Made by a program: the position numbers and the translations under genes. A stretch of DNA of 9,508 bases from CAYMCV01 sp964389005 (GTDB lineage: Bacteria > Bacillota > Clostridia > Lachnospirales > Lachnospiraceae), in assembly GCA_964389005.1 (NCBI GenBank), contig CAYMCV010000097.1, forward strand, positions 1-9,508, in the 5' to 3' direction. This document shows, one piece after another, positions 1 through 7,826 of this stretch (the stretch's first letter is position 1; the number at the start of each line of letters is the position of its first letter). The notes beneath the pieces are model-generated. The model did no database searches and was not told the origin of the DNA. It was given only the letters and a program-made list of their open reading frames with translations.

Positions 1-2
1 GT

Positions 3-68
3 ACCGATGCCGCGAAGGTATTGGACGGATTGATTCGGGAGACCAAGGTGCCGGTCATTTCACAATAG
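3..68 (+). CDS. MoxR-type AAA+ ATPase, C-terminal end only (partial)
   Basis: Only the last 21 codons and a TAG stop are in the window; the gene begins upstream. The visible tail reads TDAAKVLDGLIRETKVPVISQ. An amphipathic helix followed by a short 'KVPV' ending fits the lid-domain end of MoxR-type ATPases, but so few residues cannot prove it. The main support is context: the next two genes on the same strand encode a DUF58 protein and a transglutaminase-like membrane protein, and MoxR ATPases very often precede this pair. MoxR proteins are AAA+ chaperone-like ATPases thought to help mature or assemble partner proteins. The gap to the next gene is 46 nt with no terminator, so the genes are probably co-transcribed. 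Confidence 0.55.
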   Translation, partial: TDAAKVLDGLIRETKVPVISQ

Positions 69-114
69 TAGCGACATTTGTCATACATAATACGCTTGAT
101 ATAGGGGAGAAGCG

Positions 115-1323
115 ATGTTAAAAAACAGACTCATCTACATCGGACTCATAATCGGAAGCGGTGTTTTTGCAACTTTTTACGGCGGTAACATTCCCAAGAT
201 GTTATTTTGGTTTTTGCTGTTGCTCCCCGTAACTTCCGTTCTTTATACGGTTCTTGTCTATCTTCGTTTTCGCATGGCACAGACGATACCTGCGGTTAAG
301 GTCGTAAAAAACCAGCAGGTACCTTATCATTTTGTCATGGCAAACGAAGATTTCTTTCCTTTTTTTCACATGAAGATTCATTTTTTATCGGATTATTCCA
401 AGATTGAGGAAAAAACAATGGAAAAGGAATTCTATGTATTGCCGAAAGAACGAATCGAGATGGATTCGATGCTTTGCGGAAAATACAGGGGTTCGTATCA
501 GGTCGGTGTCAACAGCATAGAAATCACCGATTTTCTTTGTTTGTTCTCGATACGCTATCCGATTATGTCCAAGTTAAAAATTATCGTGTGGCCGCGTGTT
601 GTTAATCTGTCGCATATGACATTGTCAGATTCTGCGACGGACAGTAAGAACATGAAGTATGCGGTGGCACCAAAAAGTGACGTTCTGGATCTGGAGTTGC
701 GTAAGTATGCACCGGGGGATCGGATTAAACTGATTCATTGGAAGGCAAGTGCCAAAAAGAGAGAGTTAATGACGCGAAAATGTGCCGAGGATGAGAAGAA
801 CGAAACCATTCTGTATATGGATTTGACGCCAGTAGGCGAAGATGAACGGCGTATAGAAAAAGAAGATAAAATCATTGAAATATCACTTGCCATTGCGAAG
901 TATTATCTGGTCAAAAAAGAGCAGTTTACCGTTATGTATGATGGAAACAGGAAAGATTTACAAACGCTGAAGTCGTATTCGATTCGGACACAGCGTGATT
1001 TCGAGACTTTTTATACGGATTGTGTGAATCTCTACTTTTCAGCGGAACAAACGGAAGAAAATGTTATCAGAGAATATCGTGCAAGCGGCGTTAGTGATTC
1101 CAAATTCTATATTTTTGTTTCCACTGTTTTCCATGAAGAAATCTACAAGGCACTTTGCGATTTGTTTCGAAGCGGAGCGCAGATTACATATTTTTATGTG
1201 CATGAGGCAATCGCCAAGGAGGATGAGAAATCCGAGAATATGATTGCGGATTTACAGAAACAGGGCGTAATGATTTATCGAATATTGCCTGAAGATGAAA
1301 TTGAAAAAGTATTACAAGGATAG
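115..1323 (+). CDS. DUF58 domain membrane protein
   Basis: This is a 402-residue protein. Two hydrophobic segments near the N-terminus (about residues 6-22 and 26-49) anchor it in the membrane, and the rest is probably cytoplasmic. The DUF58 signature is at residues 196-213: R196-K-Y, P200-G-D202, then I207-H-W209 and S212-A, the conserved 'R.Y.pGD...I.W..sA' pattern. The region after it (about 230-400) has the alternating strand/helix look of the von Willebrand A-like fold often reported for this family, including 'ETILYMDLTP'. The ATG at 115 is preceded by AGGGGAG (103-109) at a good distance. It sits between a MoxR-like gene and a transglutaminase-like gene, the usual DUF58 neighbours, 41 nt before the latter. 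Its molecular function is not established; a role in envelope complex assembly is inferred. Confidence 0.88.
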   Translation: MLKNRLIYIGLIIGSGVFATFYGGNIPKMLFWFLLLLPVTSVLYTVLVYLRFRMAQTIPAVKVVKNQQVPYHFVMANEDFFPFFHMKIHFLSDYSKIEEKTMEKEFYVLPKERIEMDSMLCGKYRGSYQVGVNSIEITDFLCLFSIRYPIMSKLKIIVWPRVVNLSHMTLSDSATDSKNMKYAVAPKSDVLDLELRKYAPGDRIKLIHWKASAKKRELMTRKCAEDEKNETILYMDLTPVGEDERRIEKEDKIIEISLAIAKYYLVKKEQFTVMYDGNRKDLQTLKSYSIRTQRDFETFYTDCVNLYFSAEQTEENVIREYRASGVSDSKFYIFVSTVFHEEIYKALCDLFRSGAQITYFYVHEAIAKEDEKSENMIADLQKQGVMIYRILPEDEIEKVLQG

Positions 1324-1364
1324 TAATTTTTAGCATAAGATCAAACGAACAGCGGAGGTTCCCG

Positions 1365-3677
1365 GTGAAGGCAGAGAAACTGAAACTATCACTCATCTAT
1401 GAAATTGCGAGTATTGCGGTCATGGCGACTGCAATACTGTTTTGCGTGCGCGATTTAATTGTATGGGAAGCGAATGATTTCGTGCTTTTGTTGTTCTGTC
1501 TGCTGTCTACGGGGTTGATTTGCTGTTGCAGATATTACTACAAAAACAAATTGCTATATCTGTCTCTGGGGACGGCGGTTGTATTTGTTTTCTTATTGTT
1601 CCTGATTTTCCGACCGGATATAAAGGCAATCGTCGAAAGTGTTGTCTTTCTGGAACTATGTGTCAGCTTGTTGGTTGCACTTGTTTCTTATCTTATCTTC
1701 CAGAATCGTGTGGTCAGAACCGTGATTACGGCAATCGGCTTTTTGTTATTGATTTTGTTACCGTTCATTCACGTTGATTTATCCGTGATAGCGGTATCTG
1801 CCATTTTGTATCTATCTGTATTTACAGTTGTCGATTTATATATGGATTATTATCATAAACGTAAAAAAGAAAGTAAAGATTACAGAAGCAGTGCTTCCTT
1901 TTTTCCTTTTTACATACTTCCTATTATTGTAATTATATTAATTCCCAAAAGCGAAGAGCCGATTCAATGGCAATTTGTGAAGGATTTTTATCAGGGTGTG
2001 GTAAAAATATATCAAAATGCAAGCGACTATGTCGAGAATGCATTTACAGAATTGCAATTTGCGTTTGATATTTATCCCGAGGAATACAGAATGAATATCA
2101 CCGGCTATTCCGGACAGGGAAGATTGGGCGGAGACATTACGGACAATCAATCGAAAATGCTTTTAATCAGCGGAAAGAAACCTGCCGGAAATACTTATTT
2201 CATGGGAGCGAGTAGCGATACGTATACCGGATATTCCTGGGAAAAGACGGTTGATTGGTCGGATTACAAGGAAGAGTACTATTTGGATTATGCAGAAATG
2301 TTGCATGCGCTGGCTTTAAGCGGTGTCGACTCACAAACGGCGTTGGATAACATAGATGTTTCTACGTTGACCGTTACGCATTTGAATATGCATACGAAGA
2401 CGCTGTTTTACCCATTAAAAGTTACAAGCATAGTTAATTATGGAAAGTCTGATTTTACATCAAACGGTCCCAATATTGTATATGATAAAGCGGTAAAAAC
2501 CAAGAAGAGCGGTTATCGCGTGACGTTTATGGATATCGATTATCAGAGTGAATGGATGCTTTCAATGCTGTCGAATCCTGAGAATTATTGGTATGCGGGG
2601 AACCGTTCCGTCAATAGTGAGCGCATGGAAGAGATTCAAAAAGAATTGCTGAATGTTCGTTCAAACGGGAATATCGATGTAAATGCGGAACAACTGCTTG
2701 TAGAGAGAGCGGCTTTTATTAAGAGCGAGTATATCAAATTACCGGAGACGTTGCCGGTGCGTGTCAATGAACTTGCAGAGGAAGTGACGAAGGATTGCAA
2801 CACGGATTATGAGAAAATGCTTGCAATTCAGGAGTATTTGAAGAATTTCGCTTATACCAAAACACCGCAGGAAATTACTGAGGGTGATTTTGTTGATGAA
2901 TTTTTATTTACAATCAAAGAAGGATACTGTACTTACTTTGCCTCTGTTATGGCAGTCATGGGAAGATGCGTTGGCGTACCGACAAGGTATGTGGAAGGAT
3001 TTTTCTGTGACTATACGACGTTGGACAGTCCGGATCAATATATCATTACATCCAATAAGGGGCATGCTTGGTGCGAGTTCTATGCGGAAGGAATCGGTTG
3101 GATTCCGATGGAAGCGACCAACGGCTGCGGATATACGAGAAACTATTTTCATGCGTCCGGTACTGTTTCGAGTTCCGGAGTTGTTGAAAATAATGAAAGA
3201 AACGAGAAAGAAATCAATGAGATATACGACGAACTGACGCAGGAACAGGAAGAGGAGAATGCGAATAAAGTTGATTGGGATCGCCTGCTGAAAGTGATTT
3301 TGCTTGCGGTAGGATTGATTGCATTTGTCGTTGTTGTTTGGTACGCATGGATGCGGATTGCCAAACAAATGCGGTATCGTAAAGCATCGCCGCGCGATAA
3401 AATATTGACCAAGGCAGCTGAAATCTTCAGGCTTTTGGATCAGATGGAACCGAATCGCAAAGAGTATCGAACCGTTGAAGGATATATGACTATTTTGGAA
3501 CAATATTTGGAGGGGGAGAGTTCTCAATTAAAGAAATTTTATTTATCGGCAAGATACTCGGAACATGACGTGGAAGAATCCACGGTCAAAGTTTTTGAGT
3601 CCGCAGAGAAGCGGTTGACAGAAAAAGCAGTTGAACAGAGTCGCGGTTTCGGTCGAATCAAACTCAGGCTCTCATAG
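1365..3677 (+). CDS. TgpA-like membrane protein with extracellular transglutaminase-like domain
   Basis: This is a 770-residue protein with about seven hydrophobic segments in residues 10-195, a large presumed extracellular region (about 196-640), one more membrane segment (about 644-662), and a cytoplasmic tail resembling DUF4129. The transglutaminase-like core contains the nucleophile C522 in 'EGYCTYFASVMA' and H567 in 'GHAWCEF'. The third catalytic position, normally Asp in 'W.P.DPT', is E583 in 'WIPMEATNG'. The start is GTG, chosen because GGAGG (1354-1358) lies six bases upstream and no better ATG exists nearby. It belongs to the MoxR-DUF58-transglutaminase cluster. Members may act as proteases, acyl-transferases or peptidoglycan-associated enzymes, and the substrate cannot be told from sequence. 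No intrinsic terminator is visible in the 55 nt before the convergent gene. Confidence 0.87.
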   Translation: MKAEKLKLSLIYEIASIAVMATAILFCVRDLIVWEANDFVLLLFCLLSTGLICCCRYYYKNKLLYLSLGTAVVFVFLLFLIFRPDIKAIVESVVFLELCVSLLVALVSYLIFQNRVVRTVITAIGFLLLILLPFIHVDLSVIAVSAILYLSVFTVVDLYMDYYHKRKKESKDYRSSASFFPFYILPIIVIILIPKSEEPIQWQFVKDFYQGVVKIYQNASDYVENAFTELQFAFDIYPEEYRMNITGYSGQGRLGGDITDNQSKMLLISGKKPAGNTYFMGASSDTYTGYSWEKTVDWSDYKEEYYLDYAEMLHALALSGVDSQTALDNIDVSTLTVTHLNMHTKTLFYPLKVTSIVNYGKSDFTSNGPNIVYDKAVKTKKSGYRVTFMDIDYQSEWMLSMLSNPENYWYAGNRSVNSERMEEIQKELLNVRSNGNIDVNAEQLLVERAAFIKSEYIKLPETLPVRVNELAEEVTKDCNTDYEKMLAIQEYLKNFAYTKTPQEITEGDFVDEFLFTIKEGYCTYFASVMAVMGRCVGVPTRYVEGFFCDYTTLDSPDQYIITSNKGHAWCEFYAEGIGWIPMEATNGCGYTRNYFHASGTVSSSGVVENNERNEKEINEIYDELTQEQEEENANKVDWDRLLKVILLAVGLIAFVVVVWYAWMRIAKQMRYRKASPRDKILTKAAEIFRLLDQMEPNRKEYRTVEGYMTILEQYLEGESSQLKKFYLSARYSEHDVEESTVKVFESAEKRLTEKAVEQSRGFGRIKLRLS

Positions 3678-3732
3678 TGTGCGAGCGGAGATATGCGGAA
3701 AGTACACCGATGTCGATATTGTAAATGTAGAA

Positions 3733-4488
3733 TCAATCGAAATTTAGTTTCTTATAGACAATGAAATTCCCTTGTTTTCCGATACGTTCGACCACACCGA
3801 TTTCGGTAAAAACATTCAATCCCACGGCGGCAACGGTTTTGTTGATACGTGCTTCCTTGGCATAGTCGGCGGATGTAAACTGTATCGGGAGAGTATCCGG
3901 TAGGAAACACAGATAATCTTTTATATGATTGATGCGGATTTCATCGATAATTGTAATTGGAAATTTGTCCGTCTTAGTTGCTTTGCGACGTTTGTTTTTG
4001 CCGTAACCATCCAGAAGTCTGTATTCTTCAGTCTCCAAAAAAACAAGTATGAAATGCAATGAAGGGTTGTTTAGATACATTTTTATCTTATATAGTTCCG
4101 GTAAAATCTCGTACTTCGTTCCTTTTCTGGAAGATTTCCTCGGTGGTTGCATCTCTCCGGTTTGCGGATCGATGTAGCAGATGGCATTTTTTGCCGAAAT
4201 GGGATATACGACGGTAACGTCGTGTTCTGTCAGGAAATAGTCAAGTTTCTTTCTGAGAAGATGAAACTGACGAGTCTGGATTTCATAAATTTCACCGTCA
4301 AGACAAATGTCTGCTACAAATGTACCGATTTTTTGCTCATGATATGCGACATTGGGCGCATAGTAGTATTTCAGTACTGCATGAACTGTTTTTTCGGAAA
4401 GCGTTCCGATGCCGTTTAGTCCCTGCATTTGTCCGATGATTTTGTCCTTAGCTTCTTCAAAAAGCACTAAATCAATGAGTTCGTTCAT
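3733..4488 (-). CDS. Unrecognised protein: possible PD-(D/E)XK nuclease-like core plus winged-helix-like C-terminus
   Basis: I do not recognise this 251-residue protein by name. Residues 28-100 look like a restriction-endonuclease-type fold. A helix (T29-Y42) is followed by H50-E51, then a strand with D60 ('FVADI'), a turn, and a strand 'EIYEIQT' with E69 and Q71. A basic helix (F75-F85) and a strand 'VTVVYPI' come next. The D-x(8)-E-x-Q spacing resembles PD-(D/E)XK variants in which Q replaces K, as in CoiA-like proteins. Residues 118-175 are basic (RKSSRKG, KNKRRKATK). Residues 203-249 ('FTSADYAKEARI...' to 'FIVYKKL') look like a winged helix-turn-helix. The start ATG has GGAG ten bases upstream (CTCC on the + strand, 4499-4502). 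There are no membrane segments or signal peptide. It is a stand-alone gene, convergent with the transglutaminase gene and divergent from the antiporter. A role in DNA or RNA handling is inference only. Confidence 0.75.
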   Translation of the reverse strand: MNELIDLVLFEEAKDKIIGQMQGLNGIGTLSEKTVHAVLKYYYAPNVAYHEQKIGTFVADICLDGEIYEIQTRQFHLLRKKLDYFLTEHDVTVVYPISAKNAICYIDPQTGEMQPPRKSSRKGTKYEILPELYKIKMYLNNPSLHFILVFLETEEYRLLDGYGKNKRRKATKTDKFPITIIDEIRINHIKDYLCFLPDTLPIQFTSADYAKEARINKTVAAVGLNVFTEIGVVERIGKQGNFIVYKKLNFD

Positions 4489-4553
4489 AATCGTTTTTCT
4501 CCGTTTTTGGTGCGGATTATTGTTAAAGCCTTGTATACGCGACCTTTTATGTT

Positions 4554-4581
4554 AATAATCGACAAATTTCTGTTGATTATT
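4554..4581. promoter_or_regulatory. Hyphenated palindrome, candidate operator
   Basis: The arms are AATAATCGACA (4554-4564) and TGTTGATTATT (4571-4581), separated by AATTTC. Ten of eleven positions are complementary and the eleventh is a G-T pair. It lies just upstream of the predicted -35 box of the antiporter promoter and in the shared upstream region of the minus-strand gene. This is a plausible regulator binding site, but the AT-rich sequence makes chance a real alternative. Confidence 0.4.
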
Positions 4582-4583
4582 TA

Positions 4584-4612
4584 TTGATATTTCACAATGA
4601 GTGTGTTATTTT
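4584..4612 (+). promoter_or_regulatory. Predicted sigma-A promoter of the antiporter-sppA operon
   Basis: The -35 box is TTGATA (4584-4589), the spacer is 17 bases, and the -10 box is TATTTT (4607-4612) preceded by TG at the extended -10 position. Transcription would start near 4619. That is downstream of an in-frame ATG at 4584, which supports placing the antiporter start at 4647. Confidence 0.6.
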
Positions 4613-4634
4613 AGATACGTCGTTAGCGACAGAA

Positions 4635-4641
4635 AAAGGAG
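4635..4641 (+). promoter_or_regulatory. Ribosome binding site deciding the antiporter start
   Basis: AAAGGAG lies five bases before the ATG at 4647. The upstream in-frame ATG at 4584 has no such site and would lie inside the predicted promoter. Confidence 0.75.
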
Positions 4642-4646
4642 TACGT

Positions 4647-5831
4647 ATGAAAATAGATTATAATGTTTTCTTGGATTTGGCAATCATTATTATTGCCGCA
4701 AAATTTATGGGTTTATTGGCCAGAAAGTGCAAGGCGCCACAGGTCGTGGGAGAAATCATTGCCGGATTGTTAATCGGACCGAGTATTTTGGGTTGGGTTG
4801 AGCCGTCGGATTTTCTTGTACAGATGGCAGAAATCGGCGTTATCTTGCTGATGTTCAGTGCCGGTTTGGAAACCAACTTAAAAGATTTGATTAAGACAGG
4901 ACCCAAGGCATTTGTAATAGCACTTGCCGGTGTATTGGTTCCGCTCGTCGGCGGTACCATTTTGTATATGTGTTTCTTTGGCTTTTCCGCCATCGGAACC
5001 CCGGATTTTTATAAGGCAATTTTTATCGGATGTATTATGACGGCAACTTCGGTCAGCATTACCGTACAGGCATTAAAGGAAATGGGACATCTAAAAGGTG
5101 AAATCGGAACCACGATACTTTCGGCGGCAATCATTGATGATGTCATCGGTATTGTTGTTCTGACGGTTGTAATCGGGTTTACGAATCCGGCAGTGAAACC
5201 GTTAACGGTTGTCTGGAATACGGTTTTGTTCTTCTGTATTGCCATCGTTGGTGGCTTTTTTGCCTATAAAATTTTTAAGAAAATCGATATGAAATATCCG
5301 CATACGAGAAGAATTACAATTGCCGGATTGGCGTTGTGTTTCGTGCTTGCGTTCTGTGCGGAGGAATTTTTTGGGATTGCAGACATTACAGGTGCTTATG
5401 TTGCGGGTATCATACTTTGTAACATCCGCGACTCGGATTATATTGCCAGCCGTGTGGATATCAACTCCTACGTTCTGTTTGGTCCGATTTTCTTTGCAAG
5501 CATCGGATTGAAGACCAATATTGACAACATGAGTTGGTCAATTCTGTGGTTTTCGCTTGCATTTGTCGGTGTTGCACTGATTACAAAAATTATTGGTTGT
5601 ACATTGGCAGCAAAAGCGTGTAAAATAAGTATGGCGCATTCATTCAAGATTGGTGTCGGAATGATGACAAGAGGGGAAGTTGCTTTAATTGTTGCACAGC
5701 GTGGATTGACCAGCGGATTGATGGATTCCGTATATTTTACATCGGTAATCCTTTTAATCATTGTCTCATCCATCGCCACACCTATCTTTTTAAAACTTCT
5801 ATATGCAAAACATACGGAACAGGAAGCATAG
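4647..5831 (+). CDS. Cation:proton antiporter, CPA2 / Kef-type (Na_H_Exchanger family)
   Basis: This is a 394-residue membrane protein with about 12-13 hydrophobic segments. It would exchange Na+ or K+ for protons across the cytoplasmic membrane. Family signatures in order are 'PQVVGEIIAGLLIGPSILG' (31-49), 'MFSAGLETNLKDL' (69-81), 'TATSVSITV' (132-140, the unwound helix region), the ion-binding D164-D165 in 'AAIIDDVIGIV', 'GAYVAGIIL' (249-257), 'FFASIGLKTNI' (282-292) and 'TRGEVALIVA' (341-350). The DD pair is typical of electrogenic antiporters. There is no C-terminal TrkA-N/RCK domain, so it is a short-form transporter rather than a full KefB/KefC. The ATG at 4647 is chosen from its RBS and its position after the promoter; a longer in-frame ORF begins at 4584. 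It is first in a probable operon, 35 nt before sppA. Ion specificity cannot be read from sequence. Confidence 0.9.
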   Translation: MKIDYNVFLDLAIIIIAAKFMGLLARKCKAPQVVGEIIAGLLIGPSILGWVEPSDFLVQMAEIGVILLMFSAGLETNLKDLIKTGPKAFVIALAGVLVPLVGGTILYMCFFGFSAIGTPDFYKAIFIGCIMTATSVSITVQALKEMGHLKGEIGTTILSAAIIDDVIGIVVLTVVIGFTNPAVKPLTVVWNTVLFFCIAIVGGFFAYKIFKKIDMKYPHTRRITIAGLALCFVLAFCAEEFFGIADITGAYVAGIILCNIRDSDYIASRVDINSYVLFGPIFFASIGLKTNIDNMSWSILWFSLAFVGVALITKIIGCTLAAKACKISMAHSFKIGVGMMTRGEVALIVAQRGLTSGLMDSVYFTSVILLIIVSSIATPIFLKLLYAKHTEQEA

Positions 5832-5866
5832 GAAGTAACAAAAATCACCTATAGGAGAAGACAGAG

Positions 5867-6866
5867 ATGAAGAAAAAACAATGGATTGGTTTGATTGTAG
5901 CGATGGTTCTGTTTATCGTTACCTGTGCATCCAGTATGGCATTGAATATCTGGAGCAACAGTGTGATAAACAAAGCGAATTCGTCCGCCTCACTGTTTGG
6001 CGGAAGTGTAGCGTTGCCCGTTTCGGGAGAGTACGTTGCAAAGATGTATTTATGCGGCGAGATGTCGGATGCAGTAACGACGAGCGGATATTTTTCTACG
6101 GATACCATGTCGTACAATCATGAGTATCTGATGGACTACGTGGATCAATTGATTGCAGATGAGAATAATGTCGGTATGTTGATGTATGTGAATTCACCCG
6201 GCGGCTATGTTTATATGGCAGATGAGTTGTATCTGAAATTGGAAGNNNNNNNNNNATAAGGAAACGAATCGCCCGATTTACTGCTATTTTGACAATATGG
6301 CGGCTTCCGGTGCTTATTACGCATCAATGGCAGCTGATGAAATCTATGCAAATCGTATGACGGTAACCGGGTCCATCGGTGTTATCATGTCTACATATAA
6401 CTTAAGCGGTTTGTTTGAGAAATACGGTATTCAGGAAGTAACTATTAAGAGTGCCGCAAACAAAGGAATCGGTGCCATGGGTACACCGTGGACACAGGAA
6501 CAGTTGGATATTGAACAGGCAATTGTAGATGAATACTACGGTTACTTTGTGGATGCAATCGTTGCGGGACGCGGAATGGAACGAGAGGATGTTCTGAAGC
6601 TTGCAGACGGACGTGAGTATACGGGAACACAGGCGTTGAATAACGGATTGATTGACGGATTGATGGATTATGAAGATTATGAGAATCGTGTTATGAGCAA
6701 CTTCGGAAGTAATGTAACACTTTATGAGGCACAATCTACGGAGAACCCGTTTGCGGCTCTGATGACTTCTTTGGAGAAAGCGGTTCCGAAGTCAGATATG
6801 CAGATATTGCAGGAATTATCCCAAACTATGGAAAGCGGGGTGCCAAAATATGAAAGTGCCAACTGA
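5867..6866 (+). CDS. sppA: Signal peptide peptidase SppA (serine protease, S49 family), interrupted by an assembly gap
   Basis: This membrane-anchored serine protease degrades leftover signal peptides and, in Bacillus, is linked to envelope stress and lantibiotic resistance. It starts at the ATG preceded by AGGAGA (5853-5858) and has one N-terminal membrane segment (about residues 5-28). 'YVNSPGG' precedes the gap. After it come the nucleophile Ser (codon 6306-6308, in 'MAASGAYYAS'), 'GSIGVIMSTYN', and the general-base Lys (codon 6462-6464, in 'SAANKGIGAMG'). This is the Ser/Lys dyad of S49 peptidases. Ten Ns (6246-6255) split the frame, but both halves align with one SppA. With a three-base true gap the protein would be about 330 residues, the normal Gram-positive size. 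The break is therefore probably technical, not a pseudogene. Its 3' end overlaps the RDD gene by 17 nt. Confidence 0.92.
6246..6255. other. Assembly gap (10 N) inside sppA
   Basis: Ten unknown bases sit between 'YLKLE' and 'YKETNRPIY'. Continuity of the sppA frame needs a gap length divisible by three, so ten is a placeholder. The SppA family pattern suggests only about one or two residues are missing, meaning roughly three bases. Confidence 0.97.
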
Positions 6867-7824
6867 TCGTGGTGATATCTGTGCAGGATTCTTTCCACGA
6901 TTGGCGGCTTATACAATCGATCAAACGATTGTCAGTTTACTTGTTGGCGGATTGTGGTTTGGAAAAAGCATGTTGGAATCTGTATCACCGAGTTTGTTCA
7001 TTTTTAAGAACGTATTGTTCATGTTTGATATTTTTGATATTCTGTTGTACTTAATTACAGTTTTCTATTTTGTCCTGTTTACTACATTTGCGGGCACAAC
7101 ACCGGGAAAGAGGCTATTAAACCTTGCGGTCGTGGATGAAGCGGGAAATAAAGTTACATTCATGAAAGCATTGTATCGGGAAACCATTGCACGCTATTTG
7201 AGCTCATTTTTTTACTTTGGTTATATTATGATTTTTATTGATAAGAGAAATCGGTCATTTCACGATTACTTATGCGATACAAATGTAATATATATTGTCA
7301 GAATTCGAACAGTAGTGAAAGAGAAGAAGTTAGATAAGCCATTATCTGCGTCGATACCGGGAAATAGGGTGCCGGTGGGGAATCAGAATCGTCCGATGGG
7401 ATATGAAATTCCGCAAGCGCAGATGAATCGTCCGGAAGGCTATGTGGCACCACAGGCGCAGATGAGTCGTCCGGAAGGCTACGTGGCACCACAGGCGCAG
7501 ATGAATCAAGCGATGAGCTACGAAGCACCGCAAGCGCAGATGAATCAAGCGATGAACTACGAAGCACCGCAGGCGCAGATGAATCAACAGGCGGGATATG
7601 ATAATTCACAAGATTCTCCGATGGTACCACTTGGCGAGAAAGTGATTTCATTACAGCCGGAAGTTATACCGATGGAAACAATAACATCAGATGCGACATC
7701 GTCCGGTGTAACATTGCCGGAATCAACGCAAACTGTGGTTGAAGAAGTCGGAGGATTACAGAATCCGGAACCGATAGTTCGGGAAACCGTATATAACGAA
7801 ACGGTGGAGTCGACAGAGAGATAG
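6850..7824 (+). CDS. RDD family membrane protein with 13-residue tail repeats (SppI/YteJ-like)
   Basis: This is a 324-residue protein. The RDD domain covers residues 10-150: R17 and D24 in 'RLAAYTID', two long hydrophobic segments (about 24-42 and 54-80), 'GTTPGKRLLNLAVVD' (82-96), a third hydrophobic stretch (116-131), and 'DKRNRSFHDYL' (131-141). The rest is a hydrophilic tail. Residues 185-249 are five tandem 13-residue repeats (consensus YEAPQAQMN followed by four variable residues), then an acidic, Thr/Val/Glu-rich end. The ATG overlaps the last 17 nt of sppA, with GGGGTG about seven bases upstream, suggesting translational coupling. In Bacillus subtilis the RDD protein YteJ (SppI) is encoded next to sppA and inhibits SppA. 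The same role is inferred here from position and domain. The repeat tail is unusual for RDD proteins and probably cytoplasmic. Confidence 0.87.
   Translation: MKVPTDRGDICAGFFPRLAAYTIDQTIVSLLVGGLWFGKSMLESVSPSLFIFKNVLFMFDIFDILLYLITVFYFVLFTTFAGTTPGKRLLNLAVVDEAGNKVTFMKALYRETIARYLSSFFYFGYIMIFIDKRNRSFHDYLCDTNVIYIVRIRTVVKEKKLDKPLSASIPGNRVPVGNQNRPMGYEIPQAQMNRPEGYVAPQAQMSRPEGYVAPQAQMNQAMSYEAPQAQMNQAMNYEAPQAQMNQQAGYDNSQDSPMVPLGEKVISLQPEVIPMETITSDATSSGVTLPESTQTVVEEVGGLQNPEPIVRETVYNETVESTER
7402..7596 (+). repeat. Five in-frame 39-bp tandem repeats in the RDD gene
   Basis: There are five exact-length 39-base units, each encoding 13 residues that begin with Tyr and contain PQAQM. The core bases for PQAQM are nearly identical in all copies. 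The last four residues fall into two classes: RPEG in the first two units, and QAMS, QAMN or QQAG in the last three. This suggests stepwise duplication. A degraded half unit (NQNRPMG) precedes the array. The unit length, a multiple of three, allows copy-number change without a frameshift. Confidence 0.95.
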
Positions 7825-7826
7825 TT

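Noticed and set aside
2904..3527. 207-codon open frame on the minus strand
   Set aside because: It is a shadow of the transglutaminase gene; no ribosome binding site or recognisable domain, and the plus-strand protein is clearly real.
3693..3764. A 23-codon ORF with a CRYCKC cluster after the transglutaminase gene
   Set aside because: The possible GGAG is only two bases from the ATG, it overlaps the end of the opposite-strand gene, and the peptide resembles nothing known.
4584..4646. Upstream in-frame extension of the antiporter
   Set aside because: The ATG lies inside the predicted promoter and lacks a ribosome binding site; the start at 4647 has a good one and fits the family.
6297..6866. 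Separate 189-residue peptidase gene
   Set aside because: Its Met is internal to the SppA active-site motif and the frame change is caused by the N gap.
7298..7651. Ser/Val/Pro-repeat open frames on the minus strand
   Set aside because: They are antisense reflections of the 39-bp repeats in the RDD gene.
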